A stretch of DNA of 64,000 nt from Henriciella sp. (GTDB lineage: Bacteria > Pseudomonadota > Alphaproteobacteria > Caulobacterales > Hyphomonadaceae). Below the pieces are notes generated by a model. It had not been told where the DNA came from and did not search any database. It worked only from the letters and a program-made list of their open reading frames with translations. Position 1 is the first letter of the stretch. The number at the start of each line of letters is the position of its first letter. A program made the position numbers and the translations under genes. Location of the stretch: positions 62,001 to 126,000 of the forward strand of contig NZ_JAPYPG010000001.1 of NCBI RefSeq assembly GCF_029937755.1, written 5' to 3'. Of this stretch, positions 18,717-27,210 are shown piece by piece.

Positions 18717-19157
18717 ATGAAAACCACTTTTCTGGGGCTGGCTGCCCTGGGCCTTTGTGCATGTGTTGCAGCGCCGGAGGCAGCGACTCCACCGCCTGGC
18801 TCAAACGAAATGCTGCGCTCACCGATCGCGAGCATGCAGGGCCACGAAGTCATCATATCCGACGTCGTCATTCCACCGGGTGCGACAGTGCCCCGCCATT
18901 ACCATCCCGGAGAAGAGTTCCTCTATGTCATCTCCGGCTCAGCCATTCACGTCGAACAGGGCAAGCCGGATCTGGAGCTGGTGGCTGGCGACTCCTATGT
19001 CATCGCGCCGGAAGCCATTCATTCGCCCCGCGGTGGCCCCGATGGCGCGCGCGCCATCGTCTTCCGGGTCCATGTCGAGGGCCAGCCGGAGCGGATTCTG
19101 GTCGATGGGGCCGAAGCACACCATCATGGGGATGACGGCCCCCATCACCATCACTAG
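18717..19157 (+). CDS. Cupin-domain lipoprotein with a histidine-rich tail
   Basis: A 146-residue small cupin. The N-terminus MKTTFLGLAALGLCAC is a lipoprotein signal with Cys14 or Cys16 as the lipid site. The single cupin barrel has the metal motif RHYHPGEE (His61, His63, Glu67), and a second-motif His is likely in EAIHSPRG. The last residues contain seven His (AHHHGDDGPHHHH), which should add a strong metal-binding site. The ATG at 18717 follows GGGAGG; an earlier in-frame start at 18648 lacks a ribosome site and would spoil the signal. The enzymatic role, if any, is unknown. Confidence 0.85.
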   Translation: MKTTFLGLAALGLCACVAAPEAATPPPGSNEMLRSPIASMQGHEVIISDVVIPPGATVPRHYHPGEEFLYVISGSAIHVEQGKPDLELVAGDSYVIAPEAIHSPRGGPDGARAIVFRVHVEGQPERILVDGAEAHHHGDDGPHHHH

Positions 19158-19163
19158 ACGGCT

Positions 19164-20549
19164 CTAGAGCGAGGGAAACGGCTTTGCCGGATCCCGACAA
19201 AGCCCCGCCTTGTCCGCAAGTTCGGCAAAGCGCAATCCTGTCAGGTCTCCAAATTGCGGCGCGAGCGCCTGCACGCCCGTCGGCAGGCCATCGCCGGTCA
19301 TGCCAAGCGGAATAGCGGTCGCCGGCAGACCCGGAAATGTCGCAAGTCCGGCCCAGACGAGCTGGCTGGCATAGCTCACAGACTGGCCATCCAGAATAGC
19401 ATCCGGGGCGCTCCAGATCGCACTTTCGGCATGCGGGAAGGCACTCATGCTGGCCACGGGGGCGAGCACGATGTCGAAATCCTCGAACAAGGAAGCCCAT
19501 TGGCGCTGCAGGTGCATCTGAATGTCCTGAAGCTCGAACCATTTGTGGACATCGATGGGACGGGCTTCCGGCGTTCCCCGCGTAATCACCGTATTGAGCA
19601 TACGCACATAATGTTCATGCATGGCCATGATGTCGGGAAGGCTGTCGCATTCCCTGCCAACATGCGCGCCTGCCTCGTCCAGCGCTTCCGCGAACTTGCG
19701 GATCGGTCCGGAGACATTTTCCGCCACATGCGGCAAGCCCTCAAGCGGAAGGGCCAGCACACGGTAATCTTCCAGCCGCTCATGAAGCGGCGCAGCCAAA
19801 TCCAGCCGCCAGCCGGGATTAATCCCGCCGGCGGTAATCTTCAGCGCTGCCGTCAGGTCTCTGGCATTCCGGGCCAGCGGGCCGGAGACTGCCAGCGGTT
19901 CCTCGACACCATCGGTGCCCGGAAAGTTGTGTCCCTTGAGCGGCACGATGCCATAGGTCGGCTTGTGGCCGTAGACGCCGCAGAAATTGGCTGGCGCGCG
20001 GATCGACCCGCCGATGTCGGAACCATATTCCAGCGGAACCATACCGGCCGCCAGCGCCGCAGCCGACCCACCAGATGAGCCGCCAGGCGTGCGCGTCAGA
20101 TCATGCGGGTTCGAAGTGCGCCCATAGATGGGGTTAAAGCTCTGCCAGTCTGCGAGGGCGACCGGGGCATTGGTCTTACCGAGAATAACGGCGCCAGCGG
20201 CTTTCAACCGCGAAACAATGACAGCGTCTTCGGCGGGACAGTAATCGGCAAACCCCTCGAAGCCCCAGGTGGTCGGCAGGCCGTCAACATTATTGGACTC
20301 CTTCACCGTCATGGCGACCCCCAGCAAAGGCCTGGAGTCCTCGGATGTCCTGTTTTTGTCGATGGCTTTTGCCGCCGACCTGGCGCGCTCGAAATCACGC
20401 ACAACGACAGCGTTGATCTGGTTGTCCAGCCGCTCGATCCGCTCGATGGCCGCATCGCAGACCTCGAGTGCGCTCACCTCACCCGTTCTGACCAGCCTGG
20501 CTGTTTCAAGTGCGCCGGCACTGCGCAAATCGCTAACTGTTTCGGCCAT
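19164..20549 (-). CDS. Amidase signature family amidase
   Basis: Cytoplasmic amidase hydrolysing C-N amide bonds through the Ser-cisSer-Lys triad. The 461-residue protein shows all three: Lys83 in AMTVKESNN, the cis-Ser in [10 protein letters not shown] (about 158-159), and the nucleophile Ser182 in SDIGGSIR. Length and motif order are those of the AS family (GatA-like enzymes, but no gatB or gatC is near). The start at 20549 has GGGGAGGAG upstream; the longer frame from 20585 lacks support. It converges on the cupin gene with a 6-bp gap. Substrate unknown. Confidence 0.92.
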   Translation of the reverse strand: MAETVSDLRSAGALETARLVRTGEVSALEVCDAAIERIERLDNQINAVVVRDFERARSAAKAIDKNRTSEDSRPLLGVAMTVKESNNVDGLPTTWGFEGFADYCPAEDAVIVSRLKAAGAVILGKTNAPVALADWQSFNPIYGRTSNPHDLTRTPGGSSGGSAAALAAGMVPLEYGSDIGGSIRAPANFCGVYGHKPTYGIVPLKGHNFPGTDGVEEPLAVSGPLARNARDLTAALKITAGGINPGWRLDLAAPLHERLEDYRVLALPLEGLPHVAENVSGPIRKFAEALDEAGAHVGRECDSLPDIMAMHEHYVRMLNTVITRGTPEARPIDVHKWFELQDIQMHLQRQWASLFEDFDIVLAPVASMSAFPHAESAIWSAPDAILDGQSVSYASQLVWAGLATFPGLPATAIPLGMTGDGLPTGVQALAPQFGDLTGLRFAELADKAGLCRDPAKPFPSL

Positions 20550-20659
20550 TCCCGCTCCTCCCCGTTTATGCCTCCACTTTAGCATACAGCCTGTCGTCGT
20601 GGCGAAACCAATCGCGTGGCCGGACGTATCTTGTCACAGAACTGTCATGCGAGAGGACC

Positions 20660-21175
20660 ATGTCCGACTTCACGCTACAGACAGACACATCGCTTCTGGC
20701 CATCGCGGTCCGGCTCGGCCTCGCCTGCGTGCTTGGCTTTCTCATCGGCTTCGAGCGGGAAATAAAAGACCGCCCGGCCGGTCTGCGTACGCACATGCTG
20801 ACAGCGCTGGCTGCCGCAGCGTTTGCGATCATCGCCATCGAATTCATTGCGATCTATGGCAATGAAGGCAACGGTACCCAGCTCGACCCGATCCGCGTGG
20901 TGGAGGCCGTCACCGCCGGCGTGGCTTTCCTGGCGGCCGGTACGATCATCCAGGCCCGCGGGAAGGTGCAGGGGCTCACAACGGGCGCAGGGATGTGGCT
21001 CGCCGGCGCGATCGGTCTGGCCTGCGGCGCAGGCTTTCTCACCGTCGCGCTGGTCGCCGCCGGCTTTGCCCTTCTTATCCTTGTTCCCATGAAACTCATG
21101 GAAAAGAATGTCTTCCGCGAGGACGAACCGGGCCTGAAAGTGGGCGACGGCAAGGATGAGCACAAGAAGGACTGA
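20660..21175 (+). CDS. MgtC/SapB family membrane protein
   Basis: A 171-residue inner-membrane protein. RLGLACVLGFLIGFERE and the RPAGLRTHMLTAL segment are the MgtC signature, followed by further hydrophobic helices and GLTTGAGMWLAGAIGLACG. MgtC proteins are tied to growth in low magnesium and acid and, in pathogens, to inhibition of the F-type ATPase. The C-terminal ACT-like domain of longer MgtC proteins is absent, so this is the short form. AGAGGA precedes the ATG. It converges on a quinone reductase gene, with stops 5 bp apart. Confidence 0.92.
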   Translation: MSDFTLQTDTSLLAIAVRLGLACVLGFLIGFEREIKDRPAGLRTHMLTALAAAAFAIIAIEFIAIYGNEGNGTQLDPIRVVEAVTAGVAFLAAGTIIQARGKVQGLTTGAGMWLAGAIGLACGAGFLTVALVAAGFALLILVPMKLMEKNVFREDEPGLKVGDGKDEHKKD

Positions 21176-21180
21176 GCCGT

Positions 21181-22152
21181 CTAGGGTTTCAGCAACGTCG
21201 CCCCGACCGTCTTGCCACTTTCAATCGCACGGTGGGCGTCCGCCGCATCCGCCAGGTCGAACGTCTGGCCGACATGCGCCTTGATCGTTCCCGCCCGAAG
21301 GGCCCCGAACAGTGCAGCAGCGCCCTTTTGAAGGCCTTCCTCGGTATTGATAAAATGGAACAGGCCCGGCCGGGTCATGTTGAGCGACCCGCGCTTCGAG
21401 AGTTCGGTCGGCGCAATCGGATCGACCGCGCCAGATGCATTGCCGAAGGTCACATACCAGCCGCGCGGCTTCAGACTGTCGAGCGACGCCTTGGCCGACG
21501 ACTTGCCGACACTGTCATAGGAGACATCCACTCCCTTGCCGCCTGTGAGCGCCCTGGCCCGTCCGGCCACATCCTCATGAGAGAAGATGACATCCGTGGC
21601 CCCCGCCGTCTTCGCCAGCTCGGCCTTCTCTTCACTTGAGGTGACGGCGATCACACGCACGCCAAGCGATGTCGCCCATGGCACGAGCAATGAGCCGACC
21701 CCCCCGACCGGGGCCCAGATCAACGCTGTTTCACCGGGCTCGGGACGATAGACCTCGAAGAGCAGCATCCAGGCGGTCAGGCCTTTCAGGACCACCGCGG
21801 CGCCTTCTTCTTCAGTGATGCCGTCTGGCAGTTTCAGAAGCCGGGAGGCCGGGCCCGTGAAATGGGTCGCATAGGTTCCACCCCCGAGATAGGCGACACG
21901 ATCCCCCGGCGCGATGTTTTCAACGCCCTCGCCAACCGCCTCAACCGTGCCTGCCGCCTCAGATCCGAGTGTGAAAGGCATCTTGACGGGATAGAGGCCG
22001 GAGCGGTGATAAGTGTCGATGAAATTGAGTCCGACAGCGCTCTGCCGGACAAGCGCTTCGCCCGGTCCGGGCTGGCGCGGCTCCATCGAAACCTTGGTTA
22101 AAACGTCCGGTCCGCCGGTCTCGTTAATCTGAATGCAATATGCGTCGCTCAT
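21181..22152 (-). CDS. NADPH:quinone oxidoreductase (zeta-crystallin type MDR)
   Basis: Zinc-independent medium-chain dehydrogenase/reductase, 323 residues, expected to reduce quinones with NADPH in the cytoplasm. The start MSDAYCIQINETGGPDVL and VGLNFIDTYHRSGLYP match the QOR family. The nucleotide-binding turn lies in WAPVGGVGSLLVPWA (about residues 145-160), and the sequence keeps the typical GKGVDVSYDSVG segment. No structural or catalytic zinc ligands are seen. The start at 22152 is the family start; the frame open to 22725 is antisense to rnhB. It is divergent from rnhB with only 27 bp between the likely starts. Confidence 0.92.
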   Translation of the reverse strand: MSDAYCIQINETGGPDVLTKVSMEPRQPGPGEALVRQSAVGLNFIDTYHRSGLYPVKMPFTLGSEAAGTVEAVGEGVENIAPGDRVAYLGGGTYATHFTGPASRLLKLPDGITEEEGAAVVLKGLTAWMLLFEVYRPEPGETALIWAPVGGVGSLLVPWATSLGVRVIAVTSSEEKAELAKTAGATDVIFSHEDVAGRARALTGGKGVDVSYDSVGKSSAKASLDSLKPRGWYVTFGNASGAVDPIAPTELSKRGSLNMTRPGLFHFINTEEGLQKGAAALFGALRAGTIKAHVGQTFDLADAADAHRAIESGKTVGATLLKP

Positions 22153-22179
22153 GGTTAAGGCTCCCGGAATCATGATCTT

Positions 22180-22770
22180 ATGGCAGTGATGAGGAACATA
22201 GGGATGATCTGCGGCATAGACGAGGCCGGACGAGGCCCCTGGGCTGGTCCTGTAACGGCAAGCGCGGTCATTCTTGATCCTGCGCAACCCATTGATGGGC
22301 TTACGGATTCGAAAAAGCTGACCGAAGATCGGCGCGAGGCGCTCTACCCGGAAATCAAGGCCAAGGCGGTCTGCTACGGCATTGGCTGGGCGAGCCCGGA
22401 AGAGATCGACCGGATGAATATCCGCGAGGCAACCTTCCTCGCCATGACGCGCGCCATCGCCATTATGGGGCTCGTGCCCGAGCAAATTCTTGTGGATGGA
22501 AACTGCCTGCCCAAGGCCCTTCCCTGCCCTGCCAGTGCAATTGTGAAGGGGGACCTGACCGAACCCTCCATCTCGGCAGCCTCGGTCCTCGCAAAAGTGG
22601 CTCGCGACCGTGCCATGGTCGACCTTGCCAACCGCTTCCCCGGCTATGGCCTGCGCCGCCACAAGGGCTATGGCACGCCTGAACATGCTCAGGCGCTGGA
22701 AGCTCTCGGGCCGTGCCGCTGCCACCGCATGAGCTTCGCGCCCGTGGCCCGCGCCGCAAAGGCCGCCTGA
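22180..22770 (+). CDS. rnhB: Ribonuclease HII
   Basis: Endonuclease removing RNA from RNA-DNA hybrids, including single ribonucleotides in DNA. The product is 196 residues from the first ATG. The active-site start [14 protein letters not shown] gives Asp14 and Glu15; LTDSKKLTE, the [19 protein letters not shown] core and GYGTPEH are all RNase HII hallmarks. In-frame ATGs at 22180, 22189 and 22204 leave the true start uncertain by a few residues. The very short spacer to the divergent quinone reductase implies overlapping promoters or leaderless transcription. Confidence 0.95.
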   Translation: MAVMRNIGMICGIDEAGRGPWAGPVTASAVILDPAQPIDGLTDSKKLTEDRREALYPEIKAKAVCYGIGWASPEEIDRMNIREATFLAMTRAIAIMGLVPEQILVDGNCLPKALPCPASAIVKGDLTEPSISAASVLAKVARDRAMVDLANRFPGYGLRRHKGYGTPEHAQALEALGPCRCHRMSFAPVARAAKAA

Positions 22771-22771
22771 C

Positions 22772-22876
22772 CTACTCCAGACAGACGTTGACAGGCTCCT
22801 GTGCCTGCGCCATCGGAATCACGGCCGTCGCAATCCCTGTCATGCCAAGCGAGGCGATCAGTCTCTTGATCGTCAT
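22772..22876 (-). CDS. Possible 34-residue secreted micropeptide
   Basis: A short frame starting MTIKRLIASLGMTGIA and ending AQAQEPVNVCLE. It reads as a complete Sec signal peptide with an Ala-x-Ala cleavage site (AQA) followed by only about 8-9 mature residues with one Cys. AGGAGAG lies at good distance before the ATG at 22876. The stop is 2 bp beyond the rnhB stop on the other strand. It could be a genuine small exported peptide, a leader, or the remnant of a longer gene cut by the rnhB end. No homologue is recognised. Confidence 0.4.
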   Translation of the reverse strand: MTIKRLIASLGMTGIATAVIPMAQAQEPVNVCLE

Positions 22877-23116
22877 CCGGTCTCTCCTGAATTCGGGCCA
22901 CCCCGTGCGTCCCTGCCAGACCAGGCGCAGGACTCGTCCCGATCGGGTCAGGGCTCATCGTCTCCTCGGCCGAATTTCGCCCTCCATGGCTTCGGCCAGC
23001 TGCAAGCCTGAGCCGGTGAAGGCCCGGAAAACGCCGCGAATTCAACCGATCATATTAACCTTTCATTAACCATATCAGCCGGACTCTCCGCCGATTGAGG
23101 GAGGAGAGCGTCCACC
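22877..23116. other. Non-coding spacer before the GIY-YIG gene
   Basis: No gene seen. The right part (23040-23080) is AT-rich with TTTCATTAACC-like sequence and is the probable promoter area for the gene starting at 23117. The left part should carry the promoter of the small minus-strand peptide frame. Confidence 0.4.
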
Positions 23117-23551
23117 ATGATCGTCTTCGGAGCCCATCCCTGGTTCGGGGAGTCAGGCAACAAGTACAAGTTCAATGTCACGCTGACGGACAATGGCATC
23201 CCGTCCGGCGGCGGCGTTTATGTATTTGTTCGCCGCCGCTTCGTCTTCTTCCTGGAGCCGCTTTACATCGGGAAGGCGACCAATTTCCGGAATCGTGTGC
23301 TTGGCCATGAGCGCTGGGCGGAAGCCTGGTGGGACCGCGGCGCAACCGAGCGTCATATCCTCAAAGTGCCAAACGCACGGGCCCGGGCACGCATCGAGGA
23401 AGACCTGATACGGCACTATCAGCCCGTCATGAATGACATCCTGATCCCGCGCGGCGTCCACGACGCACCGAATAACAGGCGCCTGGCCAAGGCCTGGCGG
23501 CGCAAGCGTTTCTGGAACAAATTCTGGTGGGGCAAGCCGCACGTCGGCTGA
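23117..23551 (+). CDS. GIY-YIG nuclease-fold protein
   Basis: A 144-residue protein with a divergent GIY-YIG core: GGVYVFVRRR (GVY replacing GIY) about residues 32-41, PLYIGKATNFRNRVLGH (YIG motif, catalytic Arg candidate) about 49-66, and a later EEDLIRHYQP where the metal-binding Glu lies. The tail is very basic and Trp-rich (AWRRKRFWNKFWWGK), suggesting nucleic acid contact. Such stand-alone GIY-YIG proteins are widespread and mostly uncharacterised. GAGGGAGGAG precedes the start. It is followed 88 bp later by an acyl-CoA synthetase, probably unrelated. Confidence 0.78.
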   Translation: MIVFGAHPWFGESGNKYKFNVTLTDNGIPSGGGVYVFVRRRFVFFLEPLYIGKATNFRNRVLGHERWAEAWWDRGATERHILKVPNARARARIEEDLIRHYQPVMNDILIPRGVHDAPNNRRLAKAWRRKRFWNKFWWGKPHVG

Positions 23552-23639
23552 TCTGACCCCCCAACGCCACGTTACCCCTCCCCTGATCGTTTGTTTCTGC
23601 ATACACTGCGCGAAACAGAACATCGGGAGGTAGGCCATC

Positions 23640-25271
23640 ATGGGCGACAGTATCTTCAATCTTGGAGACATGCTCGACGCGGTCGGAGCAAAACTCGGCC
23701 CGGAAGATCCGGCGCTGATCCATGGCGACCGCGTCATTTCCTGGCCGGAGATGACAGCGCGGTCCAACAATGTCGCCCGGGCACTGATGAAACGCGGCAT
23801 TGAAGCCGGCGACAAGGCAGGCTTCTACCTGCGCAATCAGCCTGAATACATGGAAGCCCTGGCCGCCTGCTTCAAAGGCCGGTTCACCCATGTGAATGTC
23901 AATTACCGCTATCTCGACGATGAGCTGAGCTACATCTTCGACAATTCCGACTCGGCCGTCGTCTTCTTCGACCGCGAATTCCGCGACCATGTGGAGCGTG
24001 TGCGCAAGCGCCTGCCCAAGGTGAAGGTCTGGGTGGAGATCGGCGGAGACGGTACCGATACGCCCGATTTCGCTGTGGCCTATGAGGATCTCGCCAGCGA
24101 GGGCGATGGCGCCCCGCTTAACATCGAGCGCTCCGATGATGACCTCATCTTCCTCTATACCGGCGGCACGACGGGCATGCCGAAGGGGGTGATGTGGAGC
24201 CACCGAATCTGGCGAGAATCATCATTGGAATCAATGAAGAAGATCTACGGCTTCGCACCTGAATCCATGGACCAGCACCTGATGCTGGTGGATCAGATGG
24301 GCAAGCTGTCGCGTCAGGTCCCGGCCTGTCCGCTGATGCACGGCACCGGCCTGTTTACCGCCATGGGCGCGATGATTGGTGGCGGCGCAATCGTGACGCT
24401 TGAAAACACGAAGAAATTCGATCCCGTAGAACTCTGGGACACGGTCGACCGGCGCGGCGTCACGGCCATGGCCATCGTCGGGGATGCCTTTGCCAAGCCG
24501 ATGCTTCGCACGCTGGAAGAGAGCCCTGACAAATATGACCTGTCTTCCGTCCAGACCATCACCAGCTCCGGCGTGATGTGGTCGATGGAGGTCAAGCGCG
24601 GCCTGATCGAGCACATGCCCCAGGTCGCGCTGATGGACAGTTTCGGCGCATCCGAAGCGGTCGGTTTCGGCATGTCGGTCACCACAGCCGAAGGCGTGCA
24701 GCAGACGGCGAAATTCGAGCTCGGCGAGAACTGCAAGGTGTTCACCGAAGACCGCAAGGAAGTGAAACCCGGCTCTGGCGAGCCCGGATTCATTGCACGT
24801 GGCGGCGCGGTGCCGCTTGGCTACTACAAGGACCCGGAGAAGACGAAGAGCACGTTCTGGGAAGTCGATGGTGTTCGCTACGCCGTGCCGGGCGACTGGT
24901 GCACGGTCGAGGAAGACGGCACGATCACGCTACTCGGGCGCGGCTCGAACTGCATCAATTCGGCCGGCGAGAAGATCTACCCCGAAGAGGTCGAGGAGGC
25001 GCTGAAGGGCCATCAGGCGGTGCGCGACGCGCTTGTGGTCGGCCTGCCAGACGAGAAGTGGGGCCAGGCGGTAACCGCCGTGGTCGAGCTGAATGACGGC
25101 AAGAGCGTCGATGAAGACACGCTTCGCGCCTTCGTCCAGACGCGTCTGGCGCGCTACAAGGCGCCCAAACGGATCCTGTTCAAGGACAGCCTCGGCCGCG
25201 CGCCAAACGGCAAGGCAGACTACAAATCGATCAAGGCCTACGCCGAAGAGCAGCTGGGTGTGACCGCCTGA
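23640..25271 (+). CDS. AMP-forming acyl-CoA synthetase
   Basis: Adenylate-forming enzyme, 543 residues, activating a carboxylic acid to its CoA thioester. The P-loop-like motif LYTGGTTGMPKG is near residues 172-183, the SFGASEAVGFG region supplies the A5 motif, and the C-terminal KRILFKDSLGRAPNGK holds the catalytic Lys of motif A10. The substrate cannot be fixed from sequence; fatty acid or aromatic acid activation is most likely. An RBS GGGAGG is present. It is followed by a short spacer with tandem repeats. Confidence 0.93.
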   Translation: MGDSIFNLGDMLDAVGAKLGPEDPALIHGDRVISWPEMTARSNNVARALMKRGIEAGDKAGFYLRNQPEYMEALAACFKGRFTHVNVNYRYLDDELSYIFDNSDSAVVFFDREFRDHVERVRKRLPKVKVWVEIGGDGTDTPDFAVAYEDLASEGDGAPLNIERSDDDLIFLYTGGTTGMPKGVMWSHRIWRESSLESMKKIYGFAPESMDQHLMLVDQMGKLSRQVPACPLMHGTGLFTAMGAMIGGGAIVTLENTKKFDPVELWDTVDRRGVTAMAIVGDAFAKPMLRTLEESPDKYDLSSVQTITSSGVMWSMEVKRGLIEHMPQVALMDSFGASEAVGFGMSVTTAEGVQQTAKFELGENCKVFTEDRKEVKPGSGEPGFIARGGAVPLGYYKDPEKTKSTFWEVDGVRYAVPGDWCTVEEDGTITLLGRGSNCINSAGEKIYPEEVEEALKGHQAVRDALVVGLPDEKWGQAVTAVVELNDGKSVDEDTLRAFVQTRLARYKAPKRILFKDSLGRAPNGKADYKSIKAYAEEQLGVTA

Positions 25272-25328
25272 ACGCGGCAAGGATTTCGTCTGTCCGTGGG
25301 AAACCCGGTGATTCCGGGAGTCCGAAAA

Positions 25329-25361
25329 CAGTCCGGTTTCAGTCCGGATTTAGTCCGGTTG
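25329..25361. repeat. Three 11-bp tandem direct repeats
   Basis: Units CAGTCCGGTTT (25329), CAGTCCGGATT (25340) and TAGTCCGGTTG (25351) follow head to tail with exactly 11-bp period, about one helical turn. They lie between the acyl-CoA synthetase and the DUF900-OmpA gene, about 100 bp before the latter's start. A cooperative regulator binding site is one reading, and slipped-strand duplication another. Confidence 0.6.
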
Positions 25362-25461
25362 CCGGGCAAACGACCTGACTGGCCCGGCACTCTCCCACGA
25401 TCTGTCTTGAAATCGCCACGGCGCTCGGCCAATAAACATCCTGTGTCTGAGGGGATGCCGA

Positions 25462-27195
25462 ATGCGCCGTTTCCTGTTCTGGTTTTTGCTGCTGTCGCTT
25501 GTCGGCGGCGCTGTCGCGGGCGTGCTGCTGCTTCTCCAGCCCAGAACGACGCTTCACCACCCGCAATTCGGCAATGACTGCCTCGACCTGCTGACCCCGG
25601 AAACCGAAAACGCCGTCGACTGTGTCCGCGTCTTCTACGGTACCAACCGCGCCGTCCGCTTCGACGGGTCCGGCCCCGGCCCAGCCGAGGAGGTCGACAC
25701 CACAGACGTGGTCTCCGAAGACGCCCAGCAGCTGCATGTCGGGCGCGCCGATGTCTGGCTGCCGAAGCTGATCGAGGAAGGCGGCACGCGTGAGCGTGGC
25801 GAAACCCCATACCTGCAGGGCGACGTACCCGAAGCCCAGGACGAGCTCGTCAAATATGTCTTCCTGACCCGCATCACGAAAGCCGGTCAGGAGCGCTTCC
25901 TGATGGAGCTCGACGATGCGCTGATCGACCAGGGCTCCTACGCTGCCCTGCTCTTCGTGCACGGCTTCAACACGCCGTTCGAGGACGCGCTCATCCGCTC
26001 GGCGCAGCTCTCGGTCGACCTGTCCCGGCGCGAGCTTTTCGATGTCGGTGTGCCGATCCTGTTTTCCTGGCCCTCGGCCGGCAAGGTCTCGCTCGGCGAC
26101 TATCGCGGCGACCAAGACCGCTCCATCGGCGCGGCCCCCTATCTCGAACAGTTCCTCGACCTGATCATCGAGAATGCCGATATCGACCGGATCAACATCG
26201 TCGCCCACTCCATGGGCAACCGCATCCTGACCAAGGCGCTTGAGGATTATGCTGCCGACTATCTCGAGCGCCATGGCGAGCAGGATATCGAGTTCCGGAT
26301 CATCCTCGTGGCTGCCGATGTCGATCGCGAGATTTTCGACAGCGTCACCGGCGTGCTCGACAATCTCAAGGCCAATGTGACGATCTACACCTCGGACGCA
26401 GACCGCGCGCTGCAGGTTTCCGAGATCGTCAATGACGGCAAGCTGCGCCTCGGCGACACCGACACCAACCGGCCCTATATCCGGCTCAACGAATACTATG
26501 AGACGGTGGATGCGACCGGCGTCGCCACCGAGCTGTTCGGGCTCGGCCACAACTACTATTCCGACAATCCCTTCATCCTGGGCGACATGCTCTGCGCCAT
26601 GGCAGAAGCCAATCCCGAAGACCGCGCCCTGGAGCGGCTGCGCTATGCCGACCTAGACGATGGCGACGAATATTACCGCGTCAGCACTGCCGTGGAACCG
26701 GGCTATGACGAGTGTTCCCTCTTCCGCGATGCCTACCCGATCAGCGATGCGAGCCAGGCGCCCGACGAGAGACGGTTCGAGCCGAGCTATGCGCCGCCCC
26801 CACCACCGCAGGCCCCGGTCGAATCCATGCCCGCCCCGCGCGAGATGGCCCCTGCCGAAGAGCCGAGTTTCAACGTCATCCTTTATGTCGAGACCCGGGA
26901 CAGCTTCGATCCGGCCGCGCTCGCCCCGCAATTCATGCCGGCGCTGAATCGGGCACCGGTCGCCACGGTGACCATCCAGGCCCACACCGATACGGTCGGC
27001 ACTGAAGAAGCCAACCAGGCGCGCACTGAAAGCTGGGGTGAGCAGCTAAAGGCCTATATCGTCAATGCCACCGGGCTTGATCCCGAGCAGGTGACGGTCG
27101 AAGCCTATGGCGAAACACGCCCGCTGGTCGCCACCGAGGATGAGGTGGACGAGCCCCGCAACCGCCGCCTCGAACTTGAGATCGAGTATCAGTAG
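25462..27195 (+). CDS. DUF900 alpha/beta hydrolase fused to an OmpA-like domain
   Basis: A 577-residue exported protein. Residues 4-24 form a membrane anchor or uncleaved signal. A DUF900 alpha/beta hydrolase follows, with VFYGTNRAV, LLFVHGFNTPFEDAL, FSWPSAGKV and the nucleophile elbow AHSMGN (Ser250). After a Pro-rich linker (PPPPPQAPVES, about residues 448-460) comes an OmpA-like domain with the peptidoglycan-contact pattern HTDTVGTEEANQART and the terminal NRRLELEIEYQ. This suggests a serine esterase or acyltransferase tethered to the inner membrane and able to contact the cell wall. The substrate is unknown. The partnership of the two domains is unusual to me. Confidence 0.88.
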   Translation: MRRFLFWFLLLSLVGGAVAGVLLLLQPRTTLHHPQFGNDCLDLLTPETENAVDCVRVFYGTNRAVRFDGSGPGPAEEVDTTDVVSEDAQQLHVGRADVWLPKLIEEGGTRERGETPYLQGDVPEAQDELVKYVFLTRITKAGQERFLMELDDALIDQGSYAALLFVHGFNTPFEDALIRSAQLSVDLSRRELFDVGVPILFSWPSAGKVSLGDYRGDQDRSIGAAPYLEQFLDLIIENADIDRINIVAHSMGNRILTKALEDYAADYLERHGEQDIEFRIILVAADVDREIFDSVTGVLDNLKANVTIYTSDADRALQVSEIVNDGKLRLGDTDTNRPYIRLNEYYETVDATGVATELFGLGHNYYSDNPFILGDMLCAMAEANPEDRALERLRYADLDDGDEYYRVSTAVEPGYDECSLFRDAYPISDASQAPDERRFEPSYAPPPPPQAPVESMPAPREMAPAEEPSFNVILYVETRDSFDPAALAPQFMPALNRAPVATVTIQAHTDTVGTEEANQARTESWGEQLKAYIVNATGLDPEQVTVEAYGETRPLVATEDEVDEPRNRRLELEIEYQ

Positions 27196-27210
27196 GCCTC
27201 ATCGGGCGGC

